From: Lysobacterales bacterium
GTDB lineage: Bacteria; Pseudomonadota; Gammaproteobacteria; Xanthomonadales; SZUA-36
Assembly: GCA_013213875.1 (NCBI GenBank)
Contig: JABSSV010000016.1
Coordinates: 1 to 13,797 of the forward strand
Direction: 5' to 3'
DNA length: 13,797 bases
The notes beneath the pieces are model-generated. The model was not told the origin of the DNA. It ran no database searches and saw nothing but the letters and a program-made list of their open reading frames with translations. Below, one piece after another: positions 5,424-12,012 of the stretch (position 1 is its first letter; each line of letters begins with the position of its first letter). A program made the position numbers and the translations under genes.

Positions 5424-7913
5424 ATGGTCTATTTGCTGCGCGCGCTACTCGCTCACTATCGCCAGCATCCGGTGCAGGCCCTGTTTCTGTTGCTGGGTCT
5501 GATCATGGCCCAAAGCCTGCTGGTGGGTACCCAGTTGATCAATGCGCAGGCCCGGGCCAGTTACGCCCAGGGCGAGCAGTTGCTGGGCGCAGGGCCGCAG
5601 GGGCAACTGCTGTCGCAGGCCTCTCGGGGTGGCTTTGATGAAGGCCTTTATTTGCGCCTACGCCGGGCCGGCTTTTACGAGCTGGCGCCGCTGCTGCGAA
5701 GCGATGTGGTGCTGGCCGACGGCCGTCGTCTGGAATTGCTGGGTATTGATGGGTTGGCCATGCCGCGCCAGGCGGGGACCAACAATCAGCGCCTGCGCAA
5801 CGAGAGTGGCGGTAGCGGCGGTTTTGATCGCTTTGCCTATCCCCCCTATGAGCTCTGGGCGGCCCCCGCTCGCATGGCACAACTGGGGGCGGCTGTCGGC
5901 GATCGCCTGGCTCTGGACCATGGACAGCAACTGCCACCGCTGGTGGCCGCGCCGGATCAGGCCCTCGGTCATCGACTGATCATGGATCTCGGTGCGCTGC
6001 AATCCATCACAGATCAGCCGGGACGCCTGAGCGCGGTGCTGGTGTTTGCCATGCCACCGGAGCGATTGCGCCGACTTTTGGACCAGCTGCCCGAAGCCTT
6101 GCGCTGGGTTCCCGCCAGCGGCCAGCCGGATGCGGCCGAACTCACCCAGAGTTTTCATCTGAATCTTGCTGCCATGGGTCTGCTGGCTTTTGTGGTGGGT
6201 GGGTTTCTGATCTACAACGCGCTGTCTTTCAGCTACACGGACCGGCGGGTTCTGATCCGCCGCCTGCGCCTCGCGGGTGTGACCCGAGCGCGCCTGGGCC
6301 GCGCCCTGCTGCTTGAGTTGGGGCTGTTTCTGCTCCTCGGCACCGTGCTGGGTAGTTGGCTGGGCGCTCATCTGGCCGGCGTGCTTTTGCCGGGTGTCGG
6401 TCAGACCCTGGCGCAGCTTTATGGGGTCTATATTGTCTATCCGGATGGTGTCGCGCTGGGTGCTTTGATGGCGCCGGTGGCCATGAGCGCGCTGGCGGGG
6501 CTGTTGTGCGCTGCCATACCCCTGCGTCGCGCGCTGGCAGCGCCCATGCTGGATCGTGGTTCGGAGCGCTGGGACCTGCGCGGCACGGCGCGTCGTGACC
6601 GCAAGTTGGCGCTCATGGGTGCTGTCCTGCTGTTACCTGCAGCCCTGGCCGCCCGTTGGGCCCCCAACATTCTGACAGCACTGGCGGGCATGGCCTTTCT
6701 GTTACTGGGTGCCGCGCTGCTGTTGCCCATGTTGCTGCGTGCATTGCTGAACCTGCTGGCCGCGCTTAGCGGGCGTCGCAGACCGCTGTTGGGCTGGTTA
6801 TTGACCGATAGTCGCTGGCTACTGGGTCCGGCGTCCCTGGCCCTCATGGCCATCACCCTGGCCCTGGTAGCCAACAGCGGTCTGAACACCATGATCGGCA
6901 GCTTCCGGGAGGCCACGGACCGTTGGCTGGATCAGCGTCTGGCAGCACAGCTCTATCTGCCCGGGGTCTACGATGCACAGGTGGTGCGAGCAATTTTGCA
7001 TGAAACCGCGCCGGAGGCGCAGCTGGCGGAGCGCTATCGAGTGGCCCTAGACCGGCCGCGCGCCGATGGGCGCGCCGTGCGCGTGGAGGTGGTGGATCTT
7101 GACCCATCCCCGCGTTTTCAAGCGAGCCTTGCCTTACTGCGTGATGATGCGGAGGGCAGGGCGCAGTTTTTCGCCGGTGAGGGCGTGCTGGTGAGTGAAC
7201 GGGCCAGTCGCCTTGATGGCTGGCGGCCGGGCATGGTGGTTCCGCTCTGTGCCGGGGTTGAGGTACCGGTTGCTGGCGTTTATCACGATTATGGCAATCC
7301 CCTTTCCCAATGGCTGGTTTCTGCGTCCCTGTTCCAGCGCTGCTGGCCCGGCCTGGCGCCCTCGGGTCAGGCGGTATTTGGCCCGGACGAGCTGGACTGG
7401 GCGTCGTTGGCACAAGTGCTTACCCAGCAACTCAACATCGATGCCTCCGAGCTGCTGGACCAGCAGGAGTTGCGTGCCGTGGCTCTGGCGGTCTTTGACC
7501 GCACCTTTGCCGTGACCCAGGCCCTGAACCTGCTGACCCTTTTGGTCGGGGCCATCGGCCTGTTTTGCGCCGTCAGCGCAATCCAGCATCATCGCCTCGC
7601 TCAACAGGCCGTACTGGCGAGTCTCGGTGTGCCGCGGCGCACCCGCGCCTGGCTGCTGATTTTCCAGTGGGGCCTGCTGGGCCTGCTCGCCATGGTGCTG
7701 GTTGGGCCCTTTGGCGCATTGCTCGCTGCCTATCTGGCCAGCGTCGTGACGCCGGTCGCCTTCGGCTGGAGTTTTCCCCTGCTGTGGTCCTGGCCGTCAC
7801 TGATGACGCTCGCCATCACCGCCGCGCTGGCCATGATGCTGGCGGTTTTGCTGCCGGCCCTGCAATTGCTGCGGGCCACACCGGCTGTGCATCTGCGGAA
7901 GGCCTCCACATGA
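5424..7913 (+). CDS. Large FtsX-type ABC permease with two fused modules (AttF-AttG-like)
   Basis: This 829-aa inner-membrane protein has two tandem FtsX-like modules. Module 1 has a membrane segment near 18-36, a large periplasmic part (about 40-245) and three segments near 248-268, 294-323 and 342-366. Two further segments (about 395-412 and 417-448) link to module 2. Module 2 starts near 466-488, has a second periplasmic part (about 490-690), and ends with segments near 697-720, 742-775 and 789-816. The total is about ten, as in YbbP-like permeases. In the AttEFGH naming this is AttF fused to AttG. The start at 5424 (MVYLLRALLAHY) has GGAG at 5410-5413, 10 nt upstream; an ATG at 5385 would lie inside the ATPase gene. 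The stop overlaps the next ATG. It probably moves or extracts a membrane-embedded or lipid-linked substrate with the upstream ATPase; the substrate is unknown. Confidence 0.9.
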   Translation: MVYLLRALLAHYRQHPVQALFLLLGLIMAQSLLVGTQLINAQARASYAQGEQLLGAGPQGQLLSQASRGGFDEGLYLRLRRAGFYELAPLLRSDVVLADGRRLELLGIDGLAMPRQAGTNNQRLRNESGGSGGFDRFAYPPYELWAAPARMAQLGAAVGDRLALDHGQQLPPLVAAPDQALGHRLIMDLGALQSITDQPGRLSAVLVFAMPPERLRRLLDQLPEALRWVPASGQPDAAELTQSFHLNLAAMGLLAFVVGGFLIYNALSFSYTDRRVLIRRLRLAGVTRARLGRALLLELGLFLLLGTVLGSWLGAHLAGVLLPGVGQTLAQLYGVYIVYPDGVALGALMAPVAMSALAGLLCAAIPLRRALAAPMLDRGSERWDLRGTARRDRKLALMGAVLLLPAALAARWAPNILTALAGMAFLLLGAALLLPMLLRALLNLLAALSGRRRPLLGWLLTDSRWLLGPASLALMAITLALVANSGLNTMIGSFREATDRWLDQRLAAQLYLPGVYDAQVVRAILHETAPEAQLAERYRVALDRPRADGRAVRVEVVDLDPSPRFQASLALLRDDAEGRAQFFAGEGVLVSERASRLDGWRPGMVVPLCAGVEVPVAGVYHDYGNPLSQWLVSASLFQRCWPGLAPSGQAVFGPDELDWASLAQVLTQQLNIDASELLDQQELRAVALAVFDRTFAVTQALNLLTLLVGAIGLFCAVSAIQHHRLAQQAVLASLGVPRRTRAWLLIFQWGLLGLLAMVLVGPFGALLAAYLASVVTPVAFGWSFPLLWSWPSLMTLAITAALAMMLAVLLPALQLLRATPAVHLRKAST

Positions 7914-9031
7914 GGTCGGGTTTGCCGCTGCTCGTCCTGCTGTCGCTGCTGCTGGGGGGCTGTGATCGCCATGCGGAAGAGCCGCAGGCGGATTTTGCCG
8001 TTTTGGCGCAGGCGGATCCGGCCTATGCGCAGGCCAGTCCCGAGCGGTCGCTGGTTTTTCCCGCCGATCACGGAGCACATCCGGATTTCCGCATCGAATG
8101 GTGGTATCTCACGGCGAATTTAAGCGACATGGAAGGGCGACCCTGGGGGCTGCAGTGGACCTTGTTCCGAACGGCCCTGCGCCCGCCCGGTTCTTCGGTG
8201 GACAATCCCTGGCAATCCGGGCAGATCTATATGGCCCATTTTGCCGTAACAGCACCCGATGGCCACCGGGCTTTTCAACGCTACGGGCGGGGCGGGCATG
8301 ACCCTGCGGTCGCCCAGGCGGGAGCGACCGCCGCACCTTTCGCTGCCTGGCTGGATGACTGGCGCCTGGCCAGCCAGGACACGTCCTGGCTGCCCTTGCG
8401 GGTGCAGGCGGCGGAAGACGGTGTGGCCGCTGATCTGGTGCTGCGCAGTGATCGCTCACTCGTCTTGCAGGGCGATCAGGGCTTCTCACAGAAGCACGCG
8501 GGTGGTGGCGGATCCTACTACTACTCGCAGCCCTGGCTGGCGGCTGAAGGTACGTTGCATTTCGCAGGTCAGACGGTGCAGGTCCGGGGACAAGCCTGGC
8601 TGGATCGCGAGTGGAGCAGTCAATTTCTGCAGCCGGATCAGCAAGGCTGGGACTGGTTTTCCCTGCACCTGGCCAACGGTGACAAGCTCATGGCGTTTCA
8701 GCTCCGGCCCCGGCATGCCGGCGCCGAGCCCTATGGCTATCTAGTGTTGCATCGACAGGATGGCACGCGGCTGGAAGCCCGGCCGGGTGCTTGGCAGCTA
8801 CGACCACGTCGTTGGGCCATTGTGGCCGACCGGCGCTTGCCGCTGGGCTGGCGCCTGCAGTGGCCTGAGGCCGGCCTGGACCTGGCCATAGAAGCGGGTC
8901 TTGAGCAGCAGTGGATGGCCGTGGACTTTCCCTACTGGGAGGGTCGTGTGGAAGTCACGGGCCCGGATGGCGCTGCGGCCGGTGTGGGGTATCTGGAAAT
9001 GACCGGCTACCCGGCCGGCGCAGCGCGCTAA
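7910..9031 (+). CDS. AttH/CrtC-like lipocalin-fold lipoprotein
   Basis: This 373-aa protein has a lipoprotein signal peptide: MRSG, a Leu-rich core (5-15), and lipobox LGGC with Cys18 as the lipidated residue. Family blocks are FPADHGAHPDFRIEWWYLTA (50-69), the WLDREWSSQF block with GWDWFSLHLANGDKLMAFQL after it, and near the end FPYWEGRVEVTG and GYLEMTGY. These are typical of the AttH/CrtC family, which has a double lipocalin-like fold (a Nitrosomonas europaea homologue has a known structure) and includes carotenoid 1,2-hydratases. No carotenoid gene is nearby, so the hydratase name should not be taken as function; a periplasmic lipid-binding partner of the ABC permease is more likely. Asp19 directly after the lipid Cys is the inner-membrane retention signal in E. 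coli. The start at 7910 has GGAAGG (7897-7902) 7 nt upstream and overlaps the permease stop as ATGA. Confidence 0.88.
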   Translation: MRSGLPLLVLLSLLLGGCDRHAEEPQADFAVLAQADPAYAQASPERSLVFPADHGAHPDFRIEWWYLTANLSDMEGRPWGLQWTLFRTALRPPGSSVDNPWQSGQIYMAHFAVTAPDGHRAFQRYGRGGHDPAVAQAGATAAPFAAWLDDWRLASQDTSWLPLRVQAAEDGVAADLVLRSDRSLVLQGDQGFSQKHAGGGGSYYYSQPWLAAEGTLHFAGQTVQVRGQAWLDREWSSQFLQPDQQGWDWFSLHLANGDKLMAFQLRPRHAGAEPYGYLVLHRQDGTRLEARPGAWQLRPRRWAIVADRRLPLGWRLQWPEAGLDLAIEAGLEQQWMAVDFPYWEGRVEVTGPDGAAAGVGYLEMTGYPAGAAR

Positions 9032-9048
9032 CCCAACGGCCAAAGGGG

Positions 9049-10374
9049 CTAGATCCAGGGGCCCAGTTCCAGCCTGGAACCATCCTTAAAGCGGGATAAG
9101 CGGAAGCGATGCAGGTCGTGGCCGGGAGCGGCGCCGCGGACCAGATCGGCCACAATGCGACCGGCGCCGAGGCCGATACCGAAGCCGTGCCCACTGAAGC
9201 CGGTAGCCACTAGCAAACCCGGCACAGCGGCTGCCCGGTCCATGACCGGCACCGCATCCGGGGTCGCGTCTATCATGCCGGCCCAGCTGTCTGCCAGCTT
9301 CAGGCCTGCCAGTCTGGGATAGCGGTCAGCCAGCAGCCGGGTCATGCGCTGCAGGGATGCCTGGGAGGGCTCCGGATTCCATACGCGGTTGCGTTCAAAG
9401 GGCGAGACCTGATCCAGCTGCCAGCGTGGCGTGCGCAGGCGCTCGCCCAGATCTTTCCAGCGCAGCTGCATGTGCGCCCGTGATTTGCGCAGGGCCGGAA
9501 GAAAAGGCGCCATAAAGCGCAGGCTGTCGCGGCCGATAAAGTGCTCCAGTTCGTCGCACAGGGCCAGGGTGTAGCCGCCATCCGCGCGGCGGCGGATAGC
9601 GATATCATCGCCGGTCGCGGCACCACTGAAGACCGCCGGTCCGGGCGTCGTCCGCGCTACCGTGTTCTTGACCGCCAGCTGCGGCAGGTCAATGCCTTCC
9701 TGGCGCAGCAGCAGGCTGGACCAGACGCCGCTGGCACAGACCACCGTGTCACAGCCTATGCGGCCCTGTTCCGTGATCACGCCGCTGACCCGGCCAGCGC
9801 TGCGTTCCAGGCCGCGCACCGCACAGCGTTCACGAATCTTTACGCCCAGGCGCTGGGCGCCGCGGGCCAGGGCCGGCACGGCCAGCCAGGGCTCGGCCCG
9901 GCCATCGCTGGCGGTATAGAGCGCGCTGTGCCACTGGCCGGGGCGTCCGTCTAGCAGCTGTTCCAGAGCGGCCTGGCTTAGCCGTTCCGTGTCTACCCCA
10001 TGCTGTCGGGAACGCGCCAGAATGGGATCGAAGGCCTCCGCCTCCGTCTCATTGGCGGCGAGAAACAGCACGCCACCACGCTGGAAGCCCACATCCTCCC
10101 CAAGGGCATGGGCCAAACCGTCCCAGTGCTTGATGCTCTCCATCATGATGGGATATTCCGCATCGTCACGGCCGGTTTGCCGCACCCAGCCCCAGTTGCG
10201 GCTGGACTGTTCGCCCGCCACGCGCCCCTTGTCCAGCACCAGTGCCTCAATGCCGTGCCGAGCGAGGAACCAGGCCGTTGCCATGCCGATGATGCCAGCG
10301 CCGATCACTACCACGGCCGAGCGATCGGGCAGGGCATCCTGAAAATGAAGGGGCATCTGGTCGCTGAATCGCAT
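9049..10374 (-). CDS. FAD-dependent oxidoreductase, D-amino-acid oxidase (DAO) family
   Basis: This 441-aa cytoplasmic flavoprotein has an N-terminal Rossmann motif, VVVIGAGIIGMATAWFLARHG (residues 21-41, GxGxxG at 25-30), then the acidic strand end VLDKG. Next comes GEQSSRNWGWVRQTGRD, the FAD and substrate region seen in many DAO-family dehydrogenases. The C-terminus has WAGMIDATPDAVPVMD and TGFSGHGFGIGLGAGRIVADL, the second FAD-contacting block. The substrate is probably an amino acid or secondary/tertiary amine, but nothing in the sequence or neighbours fixes which one. The start at 10374 gives a compact N-terminus. Longer (10461) and shorter (10356) ATGs exist, and none has a clear Shine-Dalgarno. 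The gene is convergent with the AttH-like gene, with only 17 bp between stops and no terminator visible there. It is divergent from the glutathione peroxidase gene. Confidence 0.88.
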   Translation of the reverse strand: MRFSDQMPLHFQDALPDRSAVVVIGAGIIGMATAWFLARHGIEALVLDKGRVAGEQSSRNWGWVRQTGRDDAEYPIMMESIKHWDGLAHALGEDVGFQRGGVLFLAANETEAEAFDPILARSRQHGVDTERLSQAALEQLLDGRPGQWHSALYTASDGRAEPWLAVPALARGAQRLGVKIRERCAVRGLERSAGRVSGVITEQGRIGCDTVVCASGVWSSLLLRQEGIDLPQLAVKNTVARTTPGPAVFSGAATGDDIAIRRRADGGYTLALCDELEHFIGRDSLRFMAPFLPALRKSRAHMQLRWKDLGERLRTPRWQLDQVSPFERNRVWNPEPSQASLQRMTRLLADRYPRLAGLKLADSWAGMIDATPDAVPVMDRAAAVPGLLVATGFSGHGFGIGLGAGRIVADLVRGAAPGHDLHRFRLSRFKDGSRLELGPWI

Positions 10375-10484
10375 GAGCTGATCATAGCGCGGATTGTCTC
10401 GCAGGTTGGTGGCCTGCCTCGGCTTTGACAGCGGTTTCACTGTCCGCGCCAGACACTGCACGCCTCATTGAATGGAGTTTTGCC
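10375..10484. promoter_or_regulatory. Divergent control region between the FAD oxidoreductase and glutathione peroxidase
   Basis: On the plus strand a perfect TTGACA (10425-10430) is present, but no acceptable -10 follows at 16-18 nt. It is overlapped by an imperfect inverted repeat, GACAGCG (10427-10433) and CACTGTC (10438-10444), with one mismatch. On the minus strand TATGAT (complement of 10381-10386, 5 of 6 matches) ends 6 nt before the oxidoreductase ATG at 10374. Promoter activity in both directions is expected from the gene layout, but the exact sites are uncertain. Confidence 0.3.
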
Positions 10485-11024
10485 ATGAAAGCACTTGCTG
10501 CCCTGCTGCTGCTGAGCCTCAGCGTTAATGTCTTTGCCTGCGAAAGCAGCCTGTTGGATCAGGATTTCCGCAAGCTGGCTTCTGATGACGAGGTCAATCT
10601 TTGCGAAGCCTATGAAGGCAAAGTGGTCCTGATTGTTAACACCGCGTCCAAGTGCGGCCTGACGCCTCAGTATGACGGTCTGGAGAAACTCTACAGCGAC
10701 TACAGCGACGAAGGGCTGGTGGTTCTGGGCTTCCCGTCCAATGACTTTATGGGGCAGGAGCCGGGTACGGAGGAGCAGATTGAAGAATTCTGTCGTCTCA
10801 CCTACGGGGTCCAGTTCCCCATGTTTGAGAAGACGGCGGTGAAGGAAAAGAATGCCCACCCCATGTACGCCGCGCTGGCCGACGTCTCCGGCACCTATCC
10901 GTCCTGGAATTTCCACAAATACCTGATCGGTCGCGATGGTCAGTACATCAGCGAGTTCAGCCCACGTACGAAACCGGAAGACGAGGATTTTGTAGCGGCC
11001 ATCAAGGACGCTCTGGCCCAGTGA
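10485..11024 (+). CDS. Exported glutathione peroxidase-family thiol peroxidase
   Basis: This 179-aa protein reduces hydroperoxides, probably with thioredoxin-like donors. It has a signal peptide (residues 1-18, MKALAALLLLSLSVNVFA) and so should act in the periplasm; the mature protein would begin with Cys19. Active-site blocks are NTASKCGLTPQY (52-63, peroxidatic Cys57), LGFPSNDFMGQEPG (81-94, with Gln91) and WNFHKYLIGRDG (141-152, with Trp141 and Asn142). Cys103 in EEFCRLTYGVQFP is at the resolving-Cys position of two-Cys bacterial and plant enzymes. The second motif normally reads FPCNQF; here Ser85 replaces that Cys. The peroxidatic residue is Cys, not selenocysteine. The start at 10485 has GGAG (10474-10477) 7 nt upstream. 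nei follows 29 bp after the stop on the same strand, so the two are probably cotranscribed. Confidence 0.93.
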   Translation: MKALAALLLLSLSVNVFACESSLLDQDFRKLASDDEVNLCEAYEGKVVLIVNTASKCGLTPQYDGLEKLYSDYSDEGLVVLGFPSNDFMGQEPGTEEQIEEFCRLTYGVQFPMFEKTAVKEKNAHPMYAALADVSGTYPSWNFHKYLIGRDGQYISEFSPRTKPEDEDFVAAIKDALAQ

Positions 11025-11053
11025 CCGGCACCGGTTCCTGGCGCACGTGACGG

Positions 11054-11899
11054 GTGCCTGAAGGACCGGAAATCCGGCTTGCTGCCGACCGCATCGCCAA
11101 GGTGCTGGTCGGCCAGCCGCTGGAGGAAGTGTGGTTTGCCTTTCCGCAGCTCAAAGCCGCGGAGGCCCGCCTGACCGGGGCCTGCGTTACCGCCATCGAC
11201 ACGCGTGGCAAAGCCATGCTCACGCGCTTCGACACGGGCTTGAGCCTTTACAGCCATAACCAGCTTTATGGCCGTTGGTACACCAGCAAGCGGGGTCGTT
11301 GGCCAGCAACGACCCGCTCCCTGCGCGTGGCGCTGCACACGCCAAGTCACAGCGCGTTGCTCTACAGCGCTTCCGACGTGGCGCTGCTGGACGCAGCCGC
11401 AGAGCGCGAGCACGCATTCCTTAATCGTCTGGGACCGGATCTGCTGGATAGCAAGCTTGATGCCGACACGCTGACCGCGCGCCTGCAGGACCAGCGCTTT
11501 GCCGGTCGCAGTCTCGCCTCGCTCTATCTTGATCAGGGGTTTCTGGCCGGTCTCGGCAACTACCTGCGCTCGGAAATTCTGTTCTTGTCCGGTTTGGCGC
11601 CGGACGCCCGTCCGCGCGACTGCAGCGAGTCCCAGCTGATGCAATTGGCCAGCGATACCCTGTTGCTGGGCTGGCGTTCCTACCGCACCCGCGGCATCAC
11701 GCTCGACCAGCCCACGCTTGAAGGGTTGCCGAGGCGTCCGGGCGGCCGTCGCAATCGTTTCTGGGTCTTTGCGCGCGCTGGCCAGCGCTGCTATCGCTGC
11801 GGTAGCAAGATTGAAAAGGAGGTGCGCGGTAGCCGCCGGCTCTATCGCTGTTCCACCTGCCAACCATCCATGCCACGGCTGTCGAAAGTACGTCCCTGA
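11054..11899 (+). CDS. nei: Endonuclease VIII (Nei), Fpg/Nei-family DNA glycosylase
   Basis: This 281-aa base-excision-repair enzyme removes oxidised pyrimidines and cleaves the abasic strand (E. coli Nei is 263 aa). The start is fixed by mechanism: after Met removal the N-terminal Pro is the nucleophile, and the protein begins MPEGPEIR with Pro2 and Glu3. Lys53 in TRGKAML matches the conserved Lys of Nei. A helix-two-turn-helix with FLAGLGNYLRSEILF lies in the middle. The C-terminal zinc finger is C246-x2-C249-x16-C266-x2-C269, with the Arg-rich RGSRRLYRC loop that contacts DNA. PEGPEIR and the GSKIEK finger favour Nei over Fpg/MutM. The start codon is GTG and the upstream Shine-Dalgarno is poor, suggesting low expression or coupling to the peroxidase gene 29 bp upstream. 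A 12-residue tail follows the last zinc Cys. Confidence 0.93.
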   Translation: MPEGPEIRLAADRIAKVLVGQPLEEVWFAFPQLKAAEARLTGACVTAIDTRGKAMLTRFDTGLSLYSHNQLYGRWYTSKRGRWPATTRSLRVALHTPSHSALLYSASDVALLDAAAEREHAFLNRLGPDLLDSKLDADTLTARLQDQRFAGRSLASLYLDQGFLAGLGNYLRSEILFLSGLAPDARPRDCSESQLMQLASDTLLLGWRSYRTRGITLDQPTLEGLPRRPGGRRNRFWVFARAGQRCYRCGSKIEKEVRGSRRLYRCSTCQPSMPRLSKVRP

Positions 11900-12012
11900 T
11901 CCATAGCCATTCCCTACAGCGCCGATCAGATAAAACAATCAACGGCGGCTTGTGCATCCTTTAAGCTGTTTGGCAACGAGCGAATTGTTTCGCGACGGCA
12001 AAAGAGGACGTC
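11900..12012. other. Intergenic region before the lipoamide-dehydrogenase-like gene
   Basis: These 113 bp are less GC-rich than the flanking genes and probably carry the promoter of the downstream gene. TTGTGC (11950-11955) could be a -35 element, but no matching -10 follows. A short hairpin GCGAA-TTGT-TTCGC (11980-11993) lies 19 nt before the start codon. No terminator for nei is evident. Confidence 0.3.

Noticed and set aside
5658..6371. 237-codon minus-strand frame inside the permease gene
   Set aside because: It is antisense to the first periplasmic domain and membrane segments of a coherent FtsX-type permease; low-complexity Gln-rich peptide.
7910..9031. Annotation as a carotenoid 1,2-hydratase in a carotenoid pathway
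   Set aside because: The CrtC resemblance is at family level, no carotenoid biosynthesis gene is present, and the ABC neighbours match the AttEFGH arrangement instead.
10428..10443. ACAG-N8-CTGT upstream of the peroxidase gene as a LexA box
   Set aside because: The gammaproteobacterial LexA site is CTGT-N8-ACAG; here the half-sites are in the opposite order, so it is not a LexA box.
10940..11938. 332-codon minus-strand frame opposite nei
   Set aside because: The plus strand encodes a complete Nei with catalytic Pro2 and a zinc finger; the antisense peptide has no recognisable domain.
11980..11993. GCGAA-TTGT-TTCGC hairpin as a terminator of nei
   Set aside because: The stem is only 5 bp, it has no U-tract, and it lies just before the next start codon.
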